DNA of 23,486 nucleotides from positions 1 to 23,486 of the forward strand of contig DATCSE010000026.1 in NCBI GenBank assembly GCA_036568605.1. Reading direction: 5' to 3'. This document shows positions 17,942 through 23,486 of this stretch, piece after piece (the first letter of the stretch is position 1; every line of letters begins with the position of its first letter). Below the pieces are notes generated by a model. That model saw nothing but the letters and a program-made list of their open reading frames with translations, searched no databases and was not told where the DNA came from. The position numbers and the translations under genes were made by a program. The stretch comes from DATCSE01 sp036568605. Lineage in GTDB: Bacteria; Pseudomonadota; Gammaproteobacteria; Burkholderiales; Burkholderiaceae_C.

Positions 17942-17959
17942 GCGCCGAAACCGGAAAAC

Positions 17960-19144
17960 TCATGACCGGTGCGCCGGCGCCAGCAGCAGGGCGGTGCCGA
18001 GCAGCCCGGCCAGCAGCGAGCCGCCGAGCACGCCGAGCTTGACCTCGGTTTCGTACGCCGGGTCCAGCCCGGCAAAGCCGAGTCCGCCGATGAACAGGCT
18101 CATCGTGAAGCCGATGCCGCACAGCACGCAGACGCCGAAGAACTGGCGCGTCGTCGCACCCGCCGGCAGGGCGGAGCGGGTCAGCCGCATCAGCAGCCAC
18201 GAGGCGCCGAACACCCCGAGGGCCTTGCCGACCACGAGCCCGGCGGCAATTCCCAGCGGGATGCCGCGCGCGAGCGTCGCGAGCGACACGCCTTGCAGCG
18301 ACACGCCGGCGTTCGCGAACGCGAACATCGGCAGCACGACGAACGCGACCCACGGGTGCAGCGCATGCTCGGTCGTTTCGAGCGGCGAGGCGTGCTCGCC
18401 GTCGCGGTCGCCCTGGCCCGTCAGCGGGATCGCCATCGCGGTGACGACGCCGGCAAGCGTCGCATGCACGCCCGACTTCAGCACGCAGACCCAGATCAGC
18501 AGCCCGACCACGACATACGGCCCGACGCTCGCGACCTTCGCGCGGTTCAGCACCGCGAGCAGCACGACACCGATCGCCGCGAACAGCAGCATCGCGAGCG
18601 ACAGCTCGGCGGTGTAGAAGACCGCGATCACGAGGATCGCACCCAGGTCGTCGATGATCGCGACCGCGGTCAGGAACACCTTCAGCGAGGCCGGCACGCG
18701 CGAGCCCAGCAGCATCAGGATGCCCAGCGCGAACGCGATGTCGGTCGCGGTCGGGATCGCCCAGCCGCGCAGCGCGATCGGGTCGCCGTGGTTCAACGCG
18801 ACGTAGATCAGCGCCGGCACGACCATCCCGCCCAACGCCGCGGCAATCGGCAGCGACGCCCGCTTCACCGATGCGAGTTCGCCGGCCAGCACCTCGCGCT
18901 TGATCTCGAGTCCGACGACGAAGAAGAACACCGCCATCCACAGGTCGTTGACCCACAGCAGCAGCGGCTTGGACAACACCAGCCCGTCGTTCGCGATGCG
19001 CACCTCGCCGCGCATCTCGACGAAGCTGCGGTAGTGCGGCGCGAGCGCCGAGTTGCTGACGATCAACGCGACGATCGCCGCCAGCGCGAGCACGATGCCG
19101 CCGGCGGATTCGGAGGCGATGAAACGGCGCAGGGTGTTGATCAC
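17960..19144 (-). CDS. nhaA: Na+/H+ antiporter NhaA
   Basis: The 394-residue product matches E. coli NhaA along its length. It exchanges external protons for internal Na+ or Li+ across the inner membrane. Visible landmarks are the RRFIASESAGGIVL opening, LLWVNDLWMAVFFFVVGLEI, GWAIPTATDIAFALGIL (D135, matching E. coli D133), FLTAVAIIDDLGAILV (D165/D166, matching the ion-binding D163/D164), LKSGVHATLAGV, HPWVAFVVLPMFAFANAGVS with the family's pH-sensing region, and CGIGFTMSLFIGGLGF. The start is taken as GTG at 19144 to match the family N terminus; AAGGA is 15 nt upstream, farther than ideal, so translation initiation may be weak. Transcribed divergently from the PEP-CTERM gene. Confidence 0.95.
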   Translation of the reverse strand: MINTLRRFIASESAGGIVLALAAIVALIVSNSALAPHYRSFVEMRGEVRIANDGLVLSKPLLLWVNDLWMAVFFFVVGLEIKREVLAGELASVKRASLPIAAALGGMVVPALIYVALNHGDPIALRGWAIPTATDIAFALGILMLLGSRVPASLKVFLTAVAIIDDLGAILVIAVFYTAELSLAMLLFAAIGVVLLAVLNRAKVASVGPYVVVGLLIWVCVLKSGVHATLAGVVTAMAIPLTGQGDRDGEHASPLETTEHALHPWVAFVVLPMFAFANAGVSLQGVSLATLARGIPLGIAAGLVVGKALGVFGASWLLMRLTRSALPAGATTRQFFGVCVLCGIGFTMSLFIGGLGFAGLDPAYETEVKLGVLGGSLLAGLLGTALLLAPAHRS

Positions 19145-19288
19145 GAGTCGGCGGTGGCGTCCTTCGGTGAGCGCGCATTGTGGGCCACAAAACCCTGCAT
19201 TCGCGGGGTCGCGGAGGCGGAGCGTGCCCGACAGAATCCACCCCGATTCATAAAAGCCGACCAACCGGCTACAACAGGAGAGGACCCC

Positions 19289-19927
19289 ATGACCCCCATC
19301 AAGACCCTGGCGATCGCCGGCATCGCCCTGAGCGCCTTCGTCGGTTCGGCACAGGCCGCGGACTGCACGACATTCGGCTCCGGCGTCGATGCCGGTACGT
19401 CCAGCACGGCCGACGTCACCTACAACGGCGTCGAATCGACGGCCTGCGTGATTTCCGCCGTGAATCCGCAGCAAGGCGCCGAGGGCAACACCAGCGGGTT
19501 CAGCGGCGCCTTCGGCTCGGACTGGGATCTGCTCGCCAAGGTCAGCTCGACCGGCGTGGTCAACGGCGGCAACCCCATCGTCTACAACGGCATCACCTTC
19601 ACCAGCTCGATCACGGGCCTTCCCGGCACGAGCGGCAGTTGGACGTTGACGTCCGACCAGGGCGTGACCCTCGACCTCGTGTTTGCGATGCACGGCAGCA
19701 ACCGCAGCGGCGCGTTCCTGTTCGACGACCTGAGCCTGGCCAGTGGCGGCACCGGCGCCTGGGAAATCAACTGGCTCAACCTCGGCGGCAACATCCCGAA
19801 CTACTCGAGCCTGACGCTGTTCGTGCGCGACGTGGCCGTCGCGCCGGTTCCGGAGCCCGAGACCTACGCGCTGATGCTGGCCGGCCTCGGGGCGATCGGC
19901 TTCATCGCCCGGCGCCGCAAGGCCTGA
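19289..19927 (+). CDS. PEP-CTERM sorting domain exported protein
   Basis: The 212-residue product starts at ATG 19289, with GGAGAGG just upstream. A Sec signal peptide ends at AQA after residue 23. The mature domain is Gly/Ser/Thr-rich and beta-predicted with two cysteines near its start (C26 and one in the STACVIS segment). The C terminus (residues 187-212) is a textbook PEP-CTERM signal: VPEPETYALMLAGLG, then a short hydrophobic helix and RRRK. Such proteins are cut and anchored by exosortase (EpsH) and are linked to exopolysaccharide and biofilm formation; no exosortase gene is in the window. The function of the mature domain is unknown. A strong terminator follows 23 bp after the stop, so the gene is probably monocistronic. 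Confidence 0.93.
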   Translation: MTPIKTLAIAGIALSAFVGSAQAADCTTFGSGVDAGTSSTADVTYNGVESTACVISAVNPQQGAEGNTSGFSGAFGSDWDLLAKVSSTGVVNGGNPIVYNGITFTSSITGLPGTSGSWTLTSDQGVTLDLVFAMHGSNRSGAFLFDDLSLASGGTGAWEINWLNLGGNIPNYSSLTLFVRDVAVAPVPEPETYALMLAGLGAIGFIARRRKA

Positions 19928-19950
19928 GCGAGCCACCTGAACCCACCGAA

Positions 19951-19974
19951 AGGGCACCGCAAGGTGCCCTTTTT
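19951..19974 (+). terminator. Intrinsic terminator after the PEP-CTERM gene
   Basis: AGGGCACC pairs with GGTGCCCT around a GCAA tetraloop and runs into TTTT, a canonical Rho-independent terminator for the plus strand. It is the only clearly canonical one I found in the window. Confidence 0.9.
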
Positions 19975-19984
19975 GCTGGCCGCC

Positions 19985-19990
19985 GATAAT
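19985..19990 (+). promoter_or_regulatory. Candidate -10 element for the fumarase gene
   Basis: GATAAT followed by GCCGGACCGC lies 36 bp before the fumarase ATG and starts only 11 bp after the terminator. A standard -35 would fall within the terminator stem (around 19962-19967) and reads poorly, so this is tentative. Confidence 0.35.
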
Positions 19991-20025
19991 GCCGGACCGC
20001 TTGTCCAGCTTTCCTCCCGACTCCC

Positions 20026-21573
20026 ATGACGACCACGATTCGCTACGCCGACCTCGTCGAAAGCGTTGCCGGTGCCCTGCAGTACATCTCTTACTACCAC
20101 CCGGCCGACTACATTGCGCACCTCGCGCGCGCCTATGAGCTCGAGCAGAGCCCGGCCGCGAAGGACGCGATCGCGCAGATCCTGACCAACTCGAAGATGT
20201 GCGCCGAGGGCCGGCGCCCGATCTGCCAGGACACCGGCATCGTCAACGTGTTCCTGAAGATCGGCATGGACGTGCGCTTCGAGGGCTTCGGCGACAAGAG
20301 CATCGAGGACGCGGTCAACGACGGCGTGCGCCAGGGCTACCTGAACCCCGACAACGTGCTGCGCGCGAGCATCGTCGCCGACCCGCATTTCGAGCGCAAG
20401 AACACCAAGGACAACACGCCCGCGGTCGTGCACATGTCGCTGGTGCCGGGCCGCACGGTCGACGTGCAGGTCGCGGCCAAGGGCGGCGGCAGCGAGAACA
20501 AGAGCAAGTTCGTGATGATGAACCCGAGCGACTCGCTCGTGGACTGGGTGCTGAAGACCGTGCCGACGATGGGCGCGGGCTGGTGCCCGCCCGGCATGCT
20601 GGGCATCGGGATCGGCGGCACCGCCGAGCGCGCGATGCTGATGGCCAAGCAGAGCCTGATGGACGACATCGACATGTACGAGCTGAAGCGCCGCGGCCCG
20701 CAGAACAAGGTCGAGGAGCTGCGCATCGAGCTGTGCGACAAGATCAACGCGCTTGGCATCGGCGCGCAAGGCCTGGGCGGGCTGACGACGGTGCTCGACG
20801 TGAAGATCGCGACCTACCCGACGCATGCCGCGAGCAAGCCGGTCGCGATGATCCCGAACTGCGCGGCCACGCGCCATGCGCACTTCGTGCTCGACGGCTC
20901 GGGCCCGGCCTATCTCGAGCCCCCCAGCCTGGACCTGTGGCCCGATGTGCAGTGGGCGCCCGATTACAACAAGTCGAAGAAGGTCGACCTGAACACGCTG
21001 ACCAAGGAACAGGTCGCCTCGTGGAAGCCGGGCGACACGCTGCTGCTGTCCGGCAAGATGCTGACCGGCCGCGATGCCGCGCACAAGCGCATCCAGGACA
21101 TGTTGGCCAAGGGCGAGCCGTTGCCGGTGGACTTCACGAACCGCGTGATCTACTACGTCGGCCCGGTCGATCCGGTGCGCGACGAGGTCGTCGGCCCTGC
21201 GGGCCCGACCACCGCGACGCGCATGGACAAGTTCACCGAGATGATGCTCGCGCAGACCGGGCTGATCGCGATGATCGGCAAGGCAGAGCGCGGGCCGGTC
21301 GCGATCGACGCCATCAAGAAGCACAAGAGCGCGTACCTGATGGCCGTCGGCGGCGCCGCGTACCTGGTCTCGAAGGCGATCAAGCAATCGCGCGTGCTGG
21401 GCTTCGGCGACCTCGGCATGGAAGCGATCTACGAGTTCGACGTGACCGACATGCCGGTGACGGTCGCGGTCGATGCGAACGGCGTCTCGGTGCACAACAC
21501 CGGGCCGCAGGAGTGGGAAGCGCGCATCAAGGCCAGCGGCGGCATCGGCAAGATTCCGGTCACGGCGGCCTGA
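20026..21573 (+). CDS. fumA: Fumarate hydratase, class I (single chain, iron-sulfur)
   Basis: The 515-residue product catalyses reversible hydration of fumarate to malate in the TCA cycle. It fuses the alpha and beta parts that are separate subunits in some organisms. The three probable [4Fe-4S] ligands are C67 in RRPICQDTGIVNVF, C187 in MGAGWCPPGMLGIGIGG and C279 in MIPNCAATRHAHF. The C-terminal beta part contains LSGKMLTGRDAAHKRI and YYVGPVDPVRDEVVGPAGPT, TTATRMDKF, and a GFGDLGMEAIYEF segment near residue 465. Oxygen sensitivity is expected from the family. The ATG at 20026 has no clear Shine-Dalgarno (the upstream bases are pyrimidine-rich), but MTTTIRYADLVES matches the usual N terminus. 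Two genes follow closely on the same strand. Confidence 0.95.
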   Translation: MTTTIRYADLVESVAGALQYISYYHPADYIAHLARAYELEQSPAAKDAIAQILTNSKMCAEGRRPICQDTGIVNVFLKIGMDVRFEGFGDKSIEDAVNDGVRQGYLNPDNVLRASIVADPHFERKNTKDNTPAVVHMSLVPGRTVDVQVAAKGGGSENKSKFVMMNPSDSLVDWVLKTVPTMGAGWCPPGMLGIGIGGTAERAMLMAKQSLMDDIDMYELKRRGPQNKVEELRIELCDKINALGIGAQGLGGLTTVLDVKIATYPTHAASKPVAMIPNCAATRHAHFVLDGSGPAYLEPPSLDLWPDVQWAPDYNKSKKVDLNTLTKEQVASWKPGDTLLLSGKMLTGRDAAHKRIQDMLAKGEPLPVDFTNRVIYYVGPVDPVRDEVVGPAGPTTATRMDKFTEMMLAQTGLIAMIGKAERGPVAIDAIKKHKSAYLMAVGGAAYLVSKAIKQSRVLGFGDLGMEAIYEFDVTDMPVTVAVDANGVSVHNTGPQEWEARIKASGGIGKIPVTAA

Positions 21574-21605
21574 GCCGCGCCGCGCAGTAGGGCACGCTTC
21601 GGCCG

Positions 21606-22349
21606 ATGATTCGGCGGCTGCGTCTCGCGTCGGGGCAGGTGCTGTGGTGCTACATCGCGCTGCACTTCCTGAACCACGCGCTCGGGCTGATCTCGCTGGA
21701 TGCCGCGGAGGGTGGCCTGCGCGTCGCCGCGGCGGCATGGCAAAGCCTGCCGGGTACCGTGCTGCTGTACGGCGCGTTCGGCGTGCATCTCGCGCTCGCG
21801 CTGACCGGGCTGCATCAGCGCCACACGCTGCGGTTGCCGCCGCTGGAGCTGATCCGCATCGTGTTCGGCCTGACGATCCCGCTGCTGGTGTTCGGGCATG
21901 TGGTCAGCACGCGCGTCGCGCACGACTGGTTCGGCGCGGCCGCGCAATACCGGCGCGTGGTGGCCAGCCTGGTCGCCGACGGTTCGACCGGCTGGCAGCT
22001 CGCGCTGCTCGCGCCGGGCTGGCTGCACGGTTGCATGGGGCTGAACGTCGCGCTGCGCCACCGCGCCTGGTTCCAGCGCGCGCGGCCGCTGCTGCTCGCG
22101 CTGGTGATCGCCCTGCCGCTGCTCGCGGCCGGCGGCTTCTGGACGATGACGCGCGACGTCGCCGCGCTCGGGATCGGCATCGCCAGCGGCCCGCACACGC
22201 CCGCGTTGGCCCCGGCCCAGCGGGCCGAGCTCGGCGCACTGCGCGTGCATCTGCTGCAGGCCTACTTCGTGCTGGTCGCAGCCGTGCTCGCGTCGCGGAG
22301 CTGGCGCGACTGGCGCTCGTGGCGCCGGCGTAGCATCTCCTCACCTTGA
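21606..22349 (+). CDS. Stand-alone membrane protein like the N-terminal module of CyaC-type adenylate cyclases
   Basis: The 247-residue product has about six hydrophobic helices (near residues 11-30, 48-70, 84-102, 130-150, 160-178 and 213-230). It carries histidines in or beside helices at H20, H24, H61, H98 and H141. The pattern RLRLASGQVLWCYIALHFLN, then HALGL, LYGAFGVHLALAL, LELIRIVFGLTIPLLVFGHV and GWLHGCMGLNVALR matches, by recollection, the succinate-dehydrogenase-cytochrome-b-like haem module that precedes a 2Fe-2S ferredoxin and a class III cyclase domain in rhizobial CyaC relatives. Here the protein ends after the last helix with an Arg/Trp-rich tail, and no ferredoxin or cyclase follows in any frame. 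The gene lies 32 nt after fumarase and 19 nt before DUF3299. Haem binding is inference; the ribosome site is weak. Confidence 0.75.
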   Translation: MIRRLRLASGQVLWCYIALHFLNHALGLISLDAAEGGLRVAAAAWQSLPGTVLLYGAFGVHLALALTGLHQRHTLRLPPLELIRIVFGLTIPLLVFGHVVSTRVAHDWFGAAAQYRRVVASLVADGSTGWQLALLAPGWLHGCMGLNVALRHRAWFQRARPLLLALVIALPLLAAGGFWTMTRDVAALGIGIASGPHTPALAPAQRAELGALRVHLLQAYFVLVAAVLASRSWRDWRSWRRRSISSP

Positions 22350-22368
22350 ACCCGACTCGACGTACACG

Positions 22369-22920
22369 ATGACCGGTCTCGCGCGCCGCCGCCTGCTGTC
22401 CCGCTGCGCCGGGGTGCTGCTTTCCGCGCTGGTGTGGCCCGCGGCACAGGCCGATGGCCCGCGCCAGATCGCCTGGTCCGAGCTCGTCCCCCAGGACGGG
22501 GACAGCATGAAGGCGCTGCGCGGCGTCGACCTCTCGACACTGCAGGACGACGACCCGCGCGCCAACGAGCTGCTGATGAAGATGCGCGAGGCGGCCGACA
22601 ACGCGCCGCCCAACCCGGCGCTGGCCGGCAGCCAGATCCGCATCGCCGGCTTCATCGTGCCGCTCGAGGAGAACGGCGGCGAGATCACCGAGTTCCTGCT
22701 CGTGCCCTACTTCGGCGCCTGCATCCACACGCCGCCGCCGCCGGCGAACCAGATCATCCACGTCAACGCGCCGCCGGCGAGCAAGGGCTGGCGCTCGATG
22801 GACCTGGTCTGGATCACCGGCACGCTGCGCATCAGCCGCGCCGACACGATGATGGGCGTCAGCGGCTACCAGATGCGTGCAGAGACCATGACGCGCGCGA
22901 CACCGGCATCCGCCAAGTAG
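22369..22920 (+). CDS. DUF3299 domain-containing exported protein
   Basis: The 183-residue product has an RRRLLSR-type N region and a hydrophobic stretch ending at AQA (residue 28), compatible with Sec or possibly Tat export. The mature part contains the DUF3299 core: IAGFIVPLEENGGEITEFLL, then VPYFGACIHTPPPPANQIIH (C118 and H120), and WITGTLRISRADTMMGVSGY near the C terminus. The Cys-x-His-x-Pro stretch is the most striking element and may be a metal or redox site, but no role is established for the family. It starts 19 nt after the membrane protein gene, with no terminator between them, so the two are probably co-expressed. The following gene is convergent, 20 bp away. Confidence 0.9.
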   Translation: MTGLARRRLLSRCAGVLLSALVWPAAQADGPRQIAWSELVPQDGDSMKALRGVDLSTLQDDDPRANELLMKMREAADNAPPNPALAGSQIRIAGFIVPLEENGGEITEFLLVPYFGACIHTPPPPANQIIHVNAPPASKGWRSMDLVWITGTLRISRADTMMGVSGYQMRAETMTRATPASAK

Positions 22921-22940
22921 ATCCTGGATCCGAAGACCGG

Positions 22941-23486
22941 CTACTGTTTGCCGATCTCCATCAGCAGCCGCGTCGTCAGGTACAGCCGCGGCACGATCGA
23001 ATCGATCTCGATGTACTCGTCGCGTGCGTGGTAGCCGAAGCCGGCCAGGCCGAAGCTCTCGACCACGGTGGCCTTGCCCGAGCGCCGTGCATAGGCCGCA
23101 TCGGTGCCGCCGCCGGTCATCGGCGCGAGCGCGAGGTCGCGGTCGATCTCCTTGTAGATCGCCTGCCCCTTCTGCGCGAGCGCCAACCCCGGCGCGCCGG
23201 CGATGAACGACGGGCGGCCGACCACCAGCTTCGCGGTCGTCGTGGTGTCCGGAATCAGCTGGCTGCTCGCGACCTTTGCCTGCAGCGCGTCGCGCAGCTT
23301 GTTCTCGGCGCGGGGCACGGTGATGCGCACGTCGCCGTATGCGGTCGCGAGCTCGGGGATCTGGTTGCGCGCCTTGTTCGAGATCACGTTGGTCCAGTTC
23401 AGCGTGACGCCGGGGATGTCCTTCGCGAGGTCGCGGGTCTGCAGCATCTGGTGCGAGATCTCGAGGATCGCGTTGCGGCCGAGCTC
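22941..23486 (-). CDS. M20-family peptidase, glutamate carboxypeptidase-like, C-terminal part (5' end outside the window)
   Basis: About 181 residues are visible, from ELGRNAILEISHQML at the right edge to MEIGKQ and a TAG stop (complement of 22941-22943). The pattern matches the C-terminal half of carboxypeptidase G2-type enzymes: VTLNWTNVISNKARNQIPE, the dimerisation domain with DVRITVP, then APMTGGGTDAAYARR, VVESFGLAGFGYHARDEYIE with the His that is the last zinc ligand in that family, and IVPRLYLTTRLLMEIG. Such enzymes remove C-terminal glutamate from folates or peptides and are often periplasmic. The N-terminal metal-binding residues and any signal peptide lie beyond the window, so activity and substrate cannot be judged. 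Confidence 0.88.
   Translation of the reverse strand, partial: ELGRNAILEISHQMLQTRDLAKDIPGVTLNWTNVISNKARNQIPELATAYGDVRITVPRAENKLRDALQAKVASSQLIPDTTTTAKLVVGRPSFIAGAPGLALAQKGQAIYKEIDRDLALAPMTGGGTDAAYARRSGKATVVESFGLAGFGYHARDEYIEIDSIVPRLYLTTRLLMEIGKQ

Noticed and set aside
17969..19288. Upstream extension of the PEP-CTERM gene to 652 residues
   Set aside because: It is antisense to nhaA and Gln/Arg/His-rich; the signal peptide and ribosome site place the start at 19289.
19864..21738. 624-residue minus-strand open frame opposite fumarase
   Set aside because: It is low-complexity and Arg/His/Val/Asp-rich, antisense to a fully recognised enzyme.

Overview
The window is high-GC, densely packed bacterial chromosome. 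It most resembles a betaproteobacterium of the order Burkholderiales, in the Rubrivivax/Leptothrix/Methylibium-like group. Support comes from a PEP-CTERM sorting signal of the betaproteobacterial type, a single-chain class I fumarase of about 515 residues, an algC-waaC-waaA block for LPS inner core synthesis, and a DUF1800/DUF1501 pair. This placement is inferred from protein flavour; no rRNA or other marker is present. Almost every base is coding, and long open frames antisense to real genes are common, as expected at this GC content.

Layout. At the left edge is the 3' end of a TolC-like outer membrane efflux gene (1-380), followed by the DUF1800 and DUF1501 genes (520-3203), a probable two-gene unit of exported proteins. 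A dispersed palindromic repeat (about 3209-3313) separates these from the minus-strand block algC-waaC-waaA (7087 down to 3281), which makes sugar-phosphate precursors and builds the Kdo/heptose inner core; the last waaA codons lie inside the repeat. Next, on the plus strand, are an orphan periplasmic solute-binding protein (7280-7960) and a glucose-6-phosphate dehydrogenase of a compact subtype (8040-9503). Convergent to them is a 650-residue lipoprotein of unknown role (9524-11476).

The middle holds a small uncharacterised protein gene (11772-12035), acetyl-CoA synthetase on the minus strand (12081-14087) with a palindrome and a direct repeat in its upstream region, and a divergent YqhA/UPF0114 membrane protein (14252-14878). 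On the minus strand follow a 998-residue orphan hybrid histidine kinase (14889-17885) and, upstream of it in the same direction, the Na+/H+ antiporter nhaA (17960-19144).

The right part is on the plus strand: a PEP-CTERM exported protein (19289-19927) with a clear intrinsic terminator, class I fumarase (20026-21573), a 247-residue membrane protein resembling the N-terminal haem-binding membrane module of CyaC-type adenylate cyclases but with no cyclase attached (21606-22349), and a DUF3299 periplasmic protein (22369-22920). The last three are tightly spaced and may be one transcript. The right edge carries the C-terminal part of an M20-family glutamate carboxypeptidase-like enzyme on the minus strand.

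Most of the window is housekeeping: central carbon (zwf, acs, fumarase), envelope (waaA, waaC, algC, TolC) and ion balance (nhaA). The parts most worth a second look are the stand-alone CyaC-like membrane module with its DUF3299 partner, the small protein at 11772, the acs upstream palindrome and direct repeat, and the repeat that contributes the end of waaA. I saw no CRISPR array, insertion sequence, tRNA, rRNA or phage gene.
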